Shown in pieces: positions 33,504-42,713 of a stretch of 64,000 bases of DNA; position 1 is the first letter of the stretch, and each line of letters starts with the position of its first letter. The DNA comes from Lagierella massiliensis (lineage in GTDB: Bacteria; Bacillota; Clostridia; Tissierellales; Peptoniphilaceae): contig NZ_CYUO01000004.1 of NCBI RefSeq assembly GCF_001407835.1, positions 138,739 through 202,738 of the forward strand, given 5' to 3'. The position numbers and the translations under genes were made by a program. The notes beneath the pieces are model-generated. The model was not told where the DNA came from. It saw nothing but the letters and a program-made list of their open reading frames with translations, and did no database searches.

Positions 33504-34241
33504 ATGTTAGAGGTTAAACACTTATCAAAAAAATTTGGAGATTTAGAGGTACTTAAAGATATTTCATTTTCTTTATCACAATCTGAAATTTTAACTATAA
33601 TTGGTCCATCAGGAACTGGTAAATCAACATTGTTACGATGTATAAACTATCTTGAAAAGCCAGAAGAGGGCACAATAGAGATTAACAACCTGAAATTTGA
33701 TTTTACAGATATGGATAGAAATAAAATTTTAGACTTAAGAAAACAGACCAGCATGGTTTTTCAAAATTATAATTTATTCAAAAACAAAAATGTTATTGAA
33801 AATGTAATGGAGGCTTTGTTAGTTGTAAAAAAGAAAAGCAAGAAGGAAGCCTATGATATTGCTATGAAAAATCTTGCGTTAGTTGGACTTTTGGATAAAA
33901 AAGATGAATATCCCTCAAGGCTTTCTGGAGGTCAACAACAGAGAGTAGGAATAGCGAGAGCTATGGCTGTGGAACCAAAAATTATTTTGTTTGATGAACC
34001 TACTTCATCATTAGATCCTTTTCTTGTTAATGAAGTTTTAGATACTATAAAAGAGCTTGCAAAAACAAAGGTGAGTATGATAATAGTCACTCATGAAATG
34101 GAATTTGCAAGACAGGTTTCGGATAAAGTAATTTTTTTAAATGACGGAATTATTTGTGAAGAAGGTACTCCTGATAAAATTTTCAATAATCCAGATAAGG
34201 AGTTAACTAAAAAATTTATTAGTTCGGCAATGAGAAAATAA
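33504..34241 (+). CDS. Polar amino-acid ABC ATPase (GlnQ/HisP family)
   Basis: A 245-residue ATPase: Walker A GPSGTGKST at about 34-42, LSGGQQQR signature, Walker B ILFDEPTSSLDP and VTHEMEFA are canonical for the GlnQ/ArtP/HisP group. Ribosome site AGGAGAG. It ends the island; a strong terminator follows about 50 bases downstream. Confidence 0.93.
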   Translation: MLEVKHLSKKFGDLEVLKDISFSLSQSEILTIIGPSGTGKSTLLRCINYLEKPEEGTIEINNLKFDFTDMDRNKILDLRKQTSMVFQNYNLFKNKNVIENVMEALLVVKKKSKKEAYDIAMKNLALVGLLDKKDEYPSRLSGGQQQRVGIARAMAVEPKIILFDEPTSSLDPFLVNEVLDTIKELAKTKVSMIIVTHEMEFARQVSDKVIFLNDGIICEEGTPDKIFNNPDKELTKKFISSAMRK

Positions 34242-34294
34242 CTCTACAAACCATTCACACCATAAAACCACAATTTATGATAATATAATAAAAA

Positions 34295-34325
34295 CCCGGT
34301 AGCTCATACTACCGGGAATTTTTTA
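34295..34325. terminator. Terminator between converging genes
   Basis: CCCGGTAG (34295-34302) and CTACCGGG (34309-34316) with T-run on the plus side and A-run on the other; it closes the island and the converging M16 peptidase gene. Confidence 0.85.
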
Positions 34326-37226
34326 CTTATTTAAAGGGCGTATTTCTTTAAATACTTCGCCGTCTTCTTTTATTTTTTCATTGTTTCCTATTGTTGCAGT
34401 ATAGTCTTCTTTCATTGCTCTTTCAATAAGGTCTGCAACTTTTTCAAAGTCTTCCATTTTTGTTTCAAGGGCTTCTTTAAGATTTCTGTTAAGGTCTTCA
34501 GTTGTCTTTCCTGAAAGGTACATCGTAAGTGCAACTTGTCCCTTTTGCATATTTGTAAGTGGAGGATTGAATTTGTTTAAGGATCCAATTATAAAGCTTG
34601 AAAGCTCTTCCTTTGAAAGCTTTAAGTTTCTCAAGTAGTCTGCTACTGAGTTGTAAACATCAACGGTATTTTTTACGTTTGGATCTCTAAATGAGTACAT
34701 GTGTACTGTTCCTGATTCGCTAATTCCCATTCCACAGCCATAGGCTCCACCTTGGGCTCTAATTGAGTTATAGATATAGGTTAGGCTTAGCATTGATGAA
34801 ATTACAAACATTGATCCGTTAAACTCAAACTCGTCAGGGTCAAAGGTAAATGACTTTGCAACGTAGTTTACGTTTGATGAAGAAGTTATACCTTCGTTTT
34901 TCTTTTCTAAGTCAAATACAAGGTTTACACTTGGAAGTTCTTTATTTGAAAGATTCTTTATAAATTCCTCTCCTTCTTTTTCAACTCTTTCAAACTCCTC
35001 ACGGTCTGTTGTAACATTTAAAATAAGTTTATTTTGGTTAAAGGTCTTTTCTTGAACTTCCACAAGTTTTTTCTTAAGTTCTTCAAATTTGTCGTCAAAG
35101 TTTTTATTTAAATCCCTTACGAAGTCATAGTAGGAAACTCCACCAATCATGTCGTTAAACATTCCAACTTGACTTTGGTATGATTGTGTTCGAAGGATTG
35201 CAATTGAATGTCCGTGTGATAGGATTTGATTTTCCAAGTTTATTAATATTTGGGAGATTAACTCTTTCATTCTCGCTCTGTCGTCAAACTTACTTCCCAG
35301 TAGTACATCTTCTATAAGTTCAAACATATCCTTTGATTTTTCTCCGATTGCCTTTGAAGAAACTCTAAACTTCTTATAGTATTTCTTAGGATCTTTATAG
35401 TCTACGATTGTGCTTAAACTTGTATCAATACCACCGGTCTTTAGGAAAAGTTCTGTTTCCATATCCTTGTAGGAGTGGTTTTTAGTTGAAACCTTTGTAA
35501 GCATATCGGAAAGTAGTGCAATGTACTGTATGTCTTCTTTATCTGCCCAGTCCAGGTCAAAGGCAAGGGTAATATAGTTTATCTTACCTGTGAAAAGGTC
35601 GTGATAAAGCACAACGTGGTTATCCTTCTTCAACTCTTCTGTAGGAATTTCTAAAACTTTTCTTTCAATGTCCTCAAGTTTAAGTTTTGGAATAGTATTT
35701 TTTTCTTCTTCGCTGTCTTCAGAGTTTTGGAATTTTTCAAGAACTCTATTTTGTTCTAAAAGTTCTTCCAATTCTTTTTCGCTTAGGCTTTCCTTGTACT
35801 CTTGAAGTTTTTTATCAACTTCTTTGTCCTTTTCCATATTCATTCCAGGAGTGGCTTCAAGAGAAATAATAACCTTATTTGGATTGTTTAAAATCTTTTC
35901 TTCAATATACTTTTCAAAGTAATCGGTGCCAATTTTTTCTCTAATCTTTGAAAGTACATCTTCAAACTTAAAGCTAAGGGTAGGGTCCTTGTCATATAGC
36001 CAAGTGTCAAGGCAGTTTATAAAGTAGATTATACCTTTTGTAGCAAAGTTTTCGGCTTCCCTTATGTTGTACTCCATCTTGTTAATGGCAGCTTCAATTT
36101 TCTTTGAGTCTATTCCACCTTTAACAATTTTTTTAAGTTCATCTTCAATTATATTTTTAAACTCATCCTTCTTGTCCTTTGTAGTGTTAATAGCCACAAG
36201 ACCAAGGCCCATTTCCATTCCATCGGTGTAAAGGCCGTCAATGTCTTCGCCAATTCCACTTTCAAGTAGGGCAAGTTTTAGTGGGGAACCGTCGTTTTCA
36301 AATAGAGTGTCCCTAATAATGGAGTTGGTCAATGCATCCACTGGGTCATATTTAAATCCAGATCTAACACCGTAGATAAGCATGTCCTTATTCTTAGGAT
36401 CTTCATCGGAAGAGATTGAGTATGAAACATTATAGTCTCTCTCCTTATCAAAATCCTTTTGGATTTCAATCTTTGAATCGATTTCGTCCTCTTCAAAATG
36501 TGATAGATACTCTTCATCAATAAACTTTAATTGTTCATCGGTGTTCATGTCGCCATAAATAAATATAAATGAATTTGATGGATGGTACAATTTGTCGTAG
36601 AAGCCAACAAACTCTTCATATGAAAGGCTCGGAATATCATATGGATAGCCACCAGACTCGTTGCCGTAGATTGAGTCAGGGAAAAGTCCCTTTGCAAACT
36701 CTTGGTACATTATTGTGTCCTTAGAGGAGTATGCACCCTTCATTTCGTTATACACAACGCCCTTGTAACTTAACTTGTCATCTTTGTCCTTTAATTCATA
36801 ATGCCATCCCTCTTGTAAAAAGATTTCCTTTTTAGTTCTTACAGCAGGGAAGAACACGGCGTCAAGATATACATCCATAAGGTTGTGGAAGTCCTTGTCA
36901 TTTCTGCTTGCAATAGGGTAGATGGTCTTGTCGGAAAATGTCATGGCATTTAAAAAAGTTTGTAGGGATGTCTTTAACATATCCATAAAAGGCTCTCTCG
37001 TCTTGAACTTTCTTGAACCATTTAACACACAGTGTTCAAGGATGTGGGCAACTCCTGTAGAGTTATGAGGTGGAGTTCTAAATCCAATACCAAACACCTT
37101 GTTGTCATCGTCATTTTCAACGGCCATTAGCCTTGCCTTTGTCTTCTCATGTTCAAAAATTTTAACATTTGAAGAAATATCATCTATAAATTCTTCAGAA
37201 ATTAATTTAAATCCGTTTGTAGTCAT
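34323..37226 (-). CDS. M16C (PreP/insulinase-type) zinc metallopeptidase
   Basis: A 967-residue presequence-protease-like peptidase that degrades oligopeptides. The inverted zinc motif HILEH (His61, Glu64, His65 in GVAHILEHCVLNGS) is intact. Four repeated alpha/beta halves are expected for the length, of which the C-terminal ones are catalytically inactive. No signal peptide, so it is cytoplasmic. It is a stand-alone gene on the minus strand, suited to peptide-fermenting physiology. Confidence 0.92.
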   Translation of the reverse strand: MTTNGFKLISEEFIDDISSNVKIFEHEKTKARLMAVENDDDNKVFGIGFRTPPHNSTGVAHILEHCVLNGSRKFKTREPFMDMLKTSLQTFLNAMTFSDKTIYPIASRNDKDFHNLMDVYLDAVFFPAVRTKKEIFLQEGWHYELKDKDDKLSYKGVVYNEMKGAYSSKDTIMYQEFAKGLFPDSIYGNESGGYPYDIPSLSYEEFVGFYDKLYHPSNSFIFIYGDMNTDEQLKFIDEEYLSHFEEDEIDSKIEIQKDFDKERDYNVSYSISSDEDPKNKDMLIYGVRSGFKYDPVDALTNSIIRDTLFENDGSPLKLALLESGIGEDIDGLYTDGMEMGLGLVAINTTKDKKDEFKNIIEDELKKIVKGGIDSKKIEAAINKMEYNIREAENFATKGIIYFINCLDTWLYDKDPTLSFKFEDVLSKIREKIGTDYFEKYIEEKILNNPNKVIISLEATPGMNMEKDKEVDKKLQEYKESLSEKELEELLEQNRVLEKFQNSEDSEEEKNTIPKLKLEDIERKVLEIPTEELKKDNHVVLYHDLFTGKINYITLAFDLDWADKEDIQYIALLSDMLTKVSTKNHSYKDMETELFLKTGGIDTSLSTIVDYKDPKKYYKKFRVSSKAIGEKSKDMFELIEDVLLGSKFDDRARMKELISQILINLENQILSHGHSIAILRTQSYQSQVGMFNDMIGGVSYYDFVRDLNKNFDDKFEELKKKLVEVQEKTFNQNKLILNVTTDREEFERVEKEGEEFIKNLSNKELPSVNLVFDLEKKNEGITSSSNVNYVAKSFTFDPDEFEFNGSMFVISSMLSLTYIYNSIRAQGGAYGCGMGISESGTVHMYSFRDPNVKNTVDVYNSVADYLRNLKLSKEELSSFIIGSLNKFNPPLTNMQKGQVALTMYLSGKTTEDLNRNLKEALETKMEDFEKVADLIERAMKEDYTATIGNNEKIKEDGEVFKEIRPLNK

Positions 37227-37289
37227 AAATACCTCTCTTTCTATAAGTTATTATAACATTTGAAAAAGAATTTTACGACTTTAACATGG

Positions 37290-37319
37290 TTGGACTGTTT
37301 TTAAGTTTAAATATATAAT
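37290..37319 (+). promoter_or_regulatory. Promoter of the exonuclease III gene
   Basis: TTGGAC (37290-37295), 18-base spacer, TATAAT (37314-37319). Confidence 0.6.
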
Positions 37320-37377
37320 AGAGTAGCAATGGATATAATAACGATAGGATAAAATAAAATTGAAATACGGAGGAAAA

Positions 37378-38136
37378 ATGAAATTAATATCATGGAATGT
37401 TAACGGACTTAGGGCTTGTATGAAAAAAGGATTTATGGACTTCTACAACGAAGTGGACCCAGATGTTATTGGGCTACAGGAAATAAAGATGCAAGAGCAT
37501 CAATGGGAGTTTGAAATTCCTGGAAAATTTGTATATATAAATGGAGCGGAAAGACCAGGGTACTCAGGCACAGCAGTAATAAGTAAAATAGAACCACTTA
37601 GTGTGAGCTACGGCATTGGAATACCTGAACACGACGACGAAGGTAGAGTAATAACCTGTGAGTTTGAAAACTTCTTCTTTGTAACATGCTACACGCCAAA
37701 CTCAAAGAGAGGTCTTGAAAGACTTGAATATAGAACCACCGTGTGGGAAAAACTATTTAGAGAATATTTAAAAACTCTTGAAGAGTCAAAGCCAGTAGTA
37801 CTATGTGGAGACTTAAACGTGGCACATAAGGAGATTGACCTTAAAAACCCAGACACCAATAGAAGAAACGCAGGCTTTACCGACGAAGAGAGAACTGAAA
37901 TGACAAAGCTTTTGGAATCAGGATTTGTAGACACATTTAGATACTTCTATCCAGATGCAACGGACAGATACAGCTGGTGGTCATACTTTGCAAAGTCCAG
38001 AGATAGAAACATAGGCTGGAGGATTGACTACTTTTTAGTATCAGAAGCTTTAAAAGATAATTTAGTTTCTGCAGACATATTGGACCAAGTTATGGGATCA
38101 GATCACTGCCCTGTGGAATTAAATATAAAATTTTAG
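37378..38136 (+). CDS. xth: Exodeoxyribonuclease III / AP endonuclease
   Basis: A 252-residue Mg2+-dependent Exo III/APE1-type nuclease for base-excision repair. Present: [41 protein letters not shown] and the final SDHCPV with catalytic Asp-His. The ATG at 37378 (GGAGG just before) is chosen over the TTG 18 bases upstream. The molbindin gene follows after ten bases with its own ribosome site. Confidence 0.95.
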   Translation: MKLISWNVNGLRACMKKGFMDFYNEVDPDVIGLQEIKMQEHQWEFEIPGKFVYINGAERPGYSGTAVISKIEPLSVSYGIGIPEHDDEGRVITCEFENFFFVTCYTPNSKRGLERLEYRTTVWEKLFREYLKTLEESKPVVLCGDLNVAHKEIDLKNPDTNRRNAGFTDEERTEMTKLLESGFVDTFRYFYPDATDRYSWWSYFAKSRDRNIGWRIDYFLVSEALKDNLVSADILDQVMGSDHCPVELNIKF

Positions 38137-38146
38137 GAGGTAAAAA

Positions 38147-38359
38147 ATGAAACTATCAGCAAGAAACCAATTGAAGGGAAAAATAATAGACATTCAAGAA
38201 GGCGCAGTAAATGGCATTGTAAAGATTGATATTGGAGGAGGAAATATAATCTCATCCACAATCTCAATGAATGCCATTAAAGAACTTAACTTAGAAGTGG
38301 GAAAAGAAGCCTACGCAGTTATAAAAGCCACATCAGTAATGGTGGGCATAGACGAATAG
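38147..38359 (+). CDS. Molbindin-like TOBE protein
   Basis: A 70-residue single TOBE (Mop) domain: SARNQLKGKIIDIQEGAVNGIVKIDIGGG (shown in part) followed by VGKEAYAVIKATSVMVG, as in molybdate-pterin-binding molbindins. It would store or sense molybdate or tungstate in the cytoplasm. No molybdenum transporter is nearby; the link to exonuclease III seems to be co-transcription only. Confidence 0.88.
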   Translation: MKLSARNQLKGKIIDIQEGAVNGIVKIDIGGGNIISSTISMNAIKELNLEVGKEAYAVIKATSVMVGIDE

Positions 38360-38363
38360 AATT

Positions 38364-38391
38364 AAACCTTGGAGAAATCCGAGGTTTTTTA
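38364..38391 (+). terminator. Intrinsic terminator
   Basis: AAACCTTGGA (38364-38373) pairs with TCCGAGGTTT (38378-38387, one G-U) around GAAA, followed by a T-run. Confidence 0.85.
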
Positions 38392-38517
38392 TTTTAATTA
38401 AAACAAACATAATGTTAACTAACGAGATTAAATTTGTGTTGTAGAAACATTTGAGTTAAGGTAGATGATAATATTCAACTTTGTAAGTTACATTTATTAA
38501 AAATAATGTATTTAGAT

Positions 38518-38568
38518 TTGACATTATTATATAATGGGGAGTATAATTAAATAAAGAAAACGTTTGGA
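38518..38568 (+). promoter_or_regulatory. Promoter and cre-like operator of the secreted-protein locus
   Basis: TTGACA (38518-38523), 18-base spacer, TATAAT (38542-38547). AGAAAACGTTTGGA (38555-38568) covers the expected start site; its core GAAAACGTTT also sits at 43541-43550, at the second promoter of the locus. Confidence 0.7.
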
Positions 38569-38631
38569 AAAATGTGTTATCTCACAGAAGAAGAAAGAAA
38601 TAAGGGGGAAAGAAAAAGAAAGGATACAAAT

Positions 38632-39084
38632 ATGAAAAAAACAAAAAACTTTATATTGTTAGGGTTTAATATACTGCTGTTAGCGACAATTGCCATAGGC
38701 ACAATATCAGTAGCTAACAATCATGCTGATACAGAATTTTGGCATGAATTTAAAGTTTATGAAAGTAAATTTACTGTAAATTTTGGCGAACATAGAAGAG
38801 TTGAAAAAGCAGATAATTCATCATCATATGTAAAATGTACTTTAAATAGATTTTATGTTGAATCAATTAGGTTACAAGACTATGGTAAAGGCATAAAGAA
38901 AAGTAGCTTTCCAAAAATGCATTTAAGTACTGGACAAGAAATGGTAGGGTCAAGTACTGTAAGAGTAGGGCAAAGAGCTGTGCCAAGAATTGAAAAAGGT
39001 GCAAGTTTATCTACTCCGTATGTAAAGGGATTATTTAGTCCAGATAATTATCAAGGTTATACAGATACCAGAAGATTAAATTAA
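38632..39084 (+). CDS. Small secreted protein, unknown function
   Basis: 150 residues from the ATG at 38632 (AAAGGA before it; an ATG 60 bases upstream would add a charged stretch before the signal peptide). Signal peptide MKKTKNFILLGFNILLLATI, cleavage after about residue 29 (NNHA). The mature part, about 120 residues, has RRVEKADNSSSYVKCTLN, a single cysteine, many Ser/Lys/Arg and a YTDTRRLN end. Layout resembles the small secreted proteins (DUF2712-like) found beside ABC transporters in Bacilli, but I cannot confirm homology. Head of a seven-gene run with an ABC transporter. Confidence 0.6.
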   Translation: MKKTKNFILLGFNILLLATIAIGTISVANNHADTEFWHEFKVYESKFTVNFGEHRRVEKADNSSSYVKCTLNRFYVESIRLQDYGKGIKKSSFPKMHLSTGQEMVGSSTVRVGQRAVPRIEKGASLSTPYVKGLFSPDNYQGYTDTRRLN

Positions 39085-39161
39085 TAATTGAATAAAGTTT
39101 TTATTAATATTTAAAACAAAAACTGTCCCCCTTATTTTAAATATTTTAAATTGGTGGTTAT

Positions 39162-39806
39162 ATGAAAAGAAAAAATTTAAAATGGATAGTGCTGGCATTA
39201 ATAGCAGTACCAGTAATCTATAAATTTATCACAATTGGCATAGGAGAAATTAATAAAAGTAATCTAAAAGATGAAGACAAAACTATCTATAAAGTAGGTG
39301 AAACAATAAAAAATGATGTTTTCCAATTGACTTTAGACAAGATAGTGGTTAGTAAAACACCAGAAGATATAGCGGGACTAAAAGAATATTTTGAAGATAA
39401 TGAAAAGTATATAAATTTTAATAAACAAGCTGGCAAAGATATTCCTATTGAAATTTCTGATGATGGTGTTTTAGAAAATGATGTATCTTATTTAAAGGTA
39501 TATTCTACAGGAGAGAATATATCAGATGAACCAGAAGTAGTTGTATCTTTGGGGAATTCTTTGATAGGTGGTGGAAAGCCTATAACGGCAACGGTTCTTT
39601 TTTCTGATAAGATAAGTGGAAAAGATATGGTTTTCAATGGGCATGGATTTAAAAAGGGAGAAAAGAAAAATGTAGTAATTTCATTTGTTGTTTGGGACAA
39701 AGATTTAGATCAATTCAAGGATTCGTTATATTGGAGTATAGATTTTCCAAGAGGTAAGGCTGAAAAAGAGCCATTAGCAAGAGCTGTAAAAATAGATTTA
39801 GAATAG
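39162..39806 (+). CDS. Membrane-anchored extracytoplasmic protein, unknown
   Basis: 214 residues: an N-terminal anchor (WIVLALIAVPVIYKFITIGI, about 8-27) and a roughly 180-residue beta-rich domain outside. The phrase DKTIYKVGETIKND recurs as TKIYKKGDVVKIYG in the protein encoded at 41275, and FKKGEKKNVVISFVVWDKD has a counterpart there too (ILPGEENEVYMVVTFLDIND), so the two are distant relatives. Role unknown; the pairing with ABC genes suggests binding or protection outside the membrane. Confidence 0.6.
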   Translation: MKRKNLKWIVLALIAVPVIYKFITIGIGEINKSNLKDEDKTIYKVGETIKNDVFQLTLDKIVVSKTPEDIAGLKEYFEDNEKYINFNKQAGKDIPIEISDDGVLENDVSYLKVYSTGENISDEPEVVVSLGNSLIGGGKPITATVLFSDKISGKDMVFNGHGFKKGEKKNVVISFVVWDKDLDQFKDSLYWSIDFPRGKAEKEPLARAVKIDLE

Positions 39807-39815
39807 GTGAATATA

Positions 39816-40631
39816 ATGATAAATAGCTTTATGAAATTTGTCAAAAGGCAAAGAATTGTAATATTTTCTATGGTTATCTGCATCATTTTATTTCAAATTT
39901 ATCATTATGGATATTTAGAAAACATGGATCCTATTGTAAAAAGATCTCTTTCTTTTTGGGATGAGCTATGGCTTTTTTTTAGCGGAGCAAAATATTTTGA
40001 AATTGGTGATACATACTTTGTTAAAGAATTGCCCTATATATGGATAGTTTTTCATAGTTTGTGGTTCTATATGATTTATAAAGAATTTAATTTAGATGAG
40101 TATGGAACTTCTATACAGATTTTAATACGTGAAAAAAGTAGGCAAAAATGGTGGAAGAAAAAGTGGAGAGAAGTTCAAATAAATAATATTATACTATTTT
40201 TTGTTTTCATAGTTATATTAAAATGTAGTAATTTTTATAATTTTAAAAATGAAAGAGAGTTACTTTTTAATGAATTGTATTTAAACTCACATCTTATAAC
40301 AATACCTGAAAATTTAAATTTTAAAATATTATTTTTACGACTTATTCTGTTGCCTTTATTATGTATTATCACTATGACATCGATCCTTTCTACTGTTGAA
40401 CTTGTAATTAATAAAAATATGACATCTTATATATCTTCTTTTATTATTATGTTTGCGTCACTTTTTTTTGATATACCAATTTTATTTATGAATTATTCGA
40501 TGAGCATTAGAAACATGAATTATTCAAAGTTTTTGGTTAATGATGCATTAGGTATAGTGGTTTTGATAGTACTAAATATAACTATGTATATTTTTGGAAT
40601 CGTATATGTTAGAAAGTTAGATGTATTATAA
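39816..40631 (+). CDS. Polytopic membrane protein, possible ABC-2 permease
   Basis: About 271 residues from the ATG at 39816 (AGGTG ribosome site; a GTG nine bases upstream is less likely). Six membrane segments (about 11-30, 65-85, 125-145, 172-192, 205-228 and 245-265) and a basic cytoplasmic loop REKSRQKWWKKKWREVQ after the second. No family recognised with certainty. It ends eleven bases before the ABC ATPase, so it may be one membrane half of that transporter. Confidence 0.6.
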   Translation: MINSFMKFVKRQRIVIFSMVICIILFQIYHYGYLENMDPIVKRSLSFWDELWLFFSGAKYFEIGDTYFVKELPYIWIVFHSLWFYMIYKEFNLDEYGTSIQILIREKSRQKWWKKKWREVQINNIILFFVFIVILKCSNFYNFKNERELLFNELYLNSHLITIPENLNFKILFLRLILLPLLCIITMTSILSTVELVINKNMTSYISSFIIMFASLFFDIPILFMNYSMSIRNMNYSKFLVNDALGIVVLIVLNITMYIFGIVYVRKLDVL

Positions 40632-40642
40632 ATGGAGGAAAA

Positions 40643-41278
40643 ATGAAAATTAACATAGATAATATTTCTAAATCATTTGATAAAGGTTTAGTTCTTAATA
40701 ACATAAATTTATATTTTGAAAGTGGAAAGGTATATGGATTAAAAGGGAGAAATGGAAGTGGCAAGACTATGCTCCTAAGGGCTATATCTGGACTCATTTT
40801 ACCGGACAAAGGAACTATAAAAATAGATGATAAAATTTTGGGTGATGATTTGTCATTTCCACCAAGCGTTGGAGTATTGATTGAGAATCCAGGATATATA
40901 CCAGAGCTTTCAGGTAAAGAAAATTTAAAAAACATAGCAGACATAAAAAGTGTTGTCTCAGATAAAGAAATAAACGAAATAATGAAGTATTTTGATTTAG
41001 AACCAGAAAGTAAAAAGCCAGTAAAAAAATATTCCCTTGGAATGAAACAAAAGCTTGGACTTTGTATGGCTTTTATGGAAGATCCTGAACTTATTTTATT
41101 GGATGAGCCTATGAATGCTTTAGATGAAAAAGCAGTTAATGACTTAAAAGATTTAATTTTAAAAAAAGAAAAAGAGGGAAAATTAATTATAATAGCCTCT
41201 CATGATTTGGAAGACTTAGAAGAGTTAACGGATGAAATCATAGAAATGCAAAATGGGGAGGTTGTAAATAAAAATTGA
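40643..41278 (+). CDS. ABC transporter ATPase, bacteriocin-export/immunity type
   Basis: A 211-residue ATPase, short as in peptide-export and lantibiotic-immunity ABC systems. Walker A GRNGSGKTMLL at about 37-47, signature YSLGMKQK (LSGGQ variant), Walker B LILLDEPMNALD and H-loop IASHDLED are present. The Gly-Ser-Gly-Lys-Thr-Met form with the short length resembles ATPases of lactococcin-972-like loci. It must work with one or more of the membrane proteins at 39816, 41879 and 42714. Confidence 0.88.
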   Translation: MKINIDNISKSFDKGLVLNNINLYFESGKVYGLKGRNGSGKTMLLRAISGLILPDKGTIKIDDKILGDDLSFPPSVGVLIENPGYIPELSGKENLKNIADIKSVVSDKEINEIMKYFDLEPESKKPVKKYSLGMKQKLGLCMAFMEDPELILLDEPMNALDEKAVNDLKDLILKKEKEGKLIIIASHDLEDLEELTDEIIEMQNGEVVNKN

Positions 41279-41868
41279 AAAGTAATTTAAAATTAAAAAG
41301 ACGAATTTTTTTAAGTATTATAATTTTAGGATTTATTGGCTTAGCTTTTGGGATAGCAAAAAGACAATTAGAGTACCCTGCCCCATCAACTAAAATATAT
41401 AAAAAAGGTGATGTAGTTAAAATATATGGGACGAAAAATTGCTATATAAAAGTTAAGGATAGCAAAATAGTTTCAAAAGAGGATTACTTAGAATTAAGTG
41501 GGGACGAAGATTATTTTCCAGAATATAATCAAAAGGCAGTAATCATTCACTCTGTATTTATGAATCAAGGTGATATTAAAGAAAGTGTAGAATACAATCT
41601 TTTCCCAATAAGTTATCTTGCAACAAAGAATATGGTTTCACCTATGAATATGTACAAAACTATAAATTATAACAAAGAAACAAATAAGTGGGAATCCGAA
41701 AGGATAAAAGGATTTGATATTTTGCCTGGTGAAGAAAATGAAGTTTATATGGTAGTAACGTTTTTAGACATTAATGATCCTAAAGAAGTATGGGAAAATT
41801 TTGAAAAAAATGACATATTTTTGACTGTTTCATATTATCCAGTTCATCAAAAAATAAAAGTAAACTAA
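41275..41868 (+). CDS. Membrane-anchored extracytoplasmic protein, relative of the 39162 product
   Basis: 197 residues. The start is TTG at 41275 overlapping the ATPase stop (TTGA), with GGGGAGG eleven bases upstream. One N-terminal anchor (IFLSIIILGFIGLAFGI, about 11-27) and a beta-rich outside domain. TKIYKKGDVVKI and the PGEENEVYMVVTFLD segment echo the protein at 39162. Function unknown. Co-translated with the ATPase. Confidence 0.6.
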   Translation: MKSNLKLKRRIFLSIIILGFIGLAFGIAKRQLEYPAPSTKIYKKGDVVKIYGTKNCYIKVKDSKIVSKEDYLELSGDEDYFPEYNQKAVIIHSVFMNQGDIKESVEYNLFPISYLATKNMVSPMNMYKTINYNKETNKWESERIKGFDILPGEENEVYMVVTFLDINDPKEVWENFEKNDIFLTVSYYPVHQKIKVN

Positions 41869-41878
41869 AGGTGATGGC

Positions 41879-42712
41879 ATGAAAGAATTTAAATCTGAAT
41901 TTAAAAGGAGTGTAATGGGAAACTCCTTTAAAATTACAATAATTATTGGTATTACAATCGCAATCATTCAGTTTATAGTTAAAGGATTATTAACTGGAGA
42001 ATATTTAGAGTTTTTGAAAGAAAACAATGTGACTACTGTTGGTGCTGGAATAAATAACATTCATAATAGATGGCTTGGGGGAGAGTTAAACAGCTTCTAT
42101 AGTTCTATTTTTTGGGAGATTTTTCCTTTTCTGGCAGCAATTCCATTTGCAAGTTCCTACTATATTGACAGGAAATTTGGGAGAATAAAAAATGTGCTAA
42201 CAAGGACAAATCCGAAAAAATATTACATAAGTATTTGGTGTGCTAATTTTCTTGTAAGTGGAATATCATGTATAATCCCTCTAATATTTAGCTTACTATT
42301 GCATTTAACAACATCCACATGGATGAAACCATTTATTGAAACCTCTACTTTTGAAGTTGGATATCAAAGTAGCAAGTTGATATTCTACTTGTTTTATAAT
42401 AAACCGAGCATTTATTTGCTAATATACTTAGTGAATATTTTTGTTTTTGCAGGTTTGATTTCAAACGTTGGATTGGCATCGGTAATATTAGAGGACAAGT
42501 TCTATACTCCGTTGTTTGTTCCGTTTATAATATGGATTTTCACGGATCTTATGTCGCTATTATACCCAAAGATTTTTATAAGTTTTAAAGGATATCTAAA
42601 TCCAGTGGGAGGAAATATAACTTTAACAAAATCTTTAATTTTAATTATTGTTTTATTTTTGTTATCTGCTGTTCCGCTATGGTATCAATATAATTACAAA
42701 AAGGACTTTTAA
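41879..42712 (+). CDS. Polytopic membrane protein, ABC-2 permease-like
   Basis: 277 residues. One segment at about 18-38, then a long outside loop, then five more (about 80-95, 120-145, 180-200, 212-235, 250-268). RKFGRIKNVLTRTNPKKYY, between the second and third segments, resembles cytoplasmic loops of ABC-2 permeases. RBS AGGTG. It is followed at one base by the next membrane gene; the two could make a heteromeric channel with the ATPase at 40643. Confidence 0.65.
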   Translation: MKEFKSEFKRSVMGNSFKITIIIGITIAIIQFIVKGLLTGEYLEFLKENNVTTVGAGINNIHNRWLGGELNSFYSSIFWEIFPFLAAIPFASSYYIDRKFGRIKNVLTRTNPKKYYISIWCANFLVSGISCIIPLIFSLLLHLTTSTWMKPFIETSTFEVGYQSSKLIFYLFYNKPSIYLLIYLVNIFVFAGLISNVGLASVILEDKFYTPLFVPFIIWIFTDLMSLLYPKIFISFKGYLNPVGGNITLTKSLILIIVLFLLSAVPLWYQYNYKKDF

Positions 42713-42713
42713 T

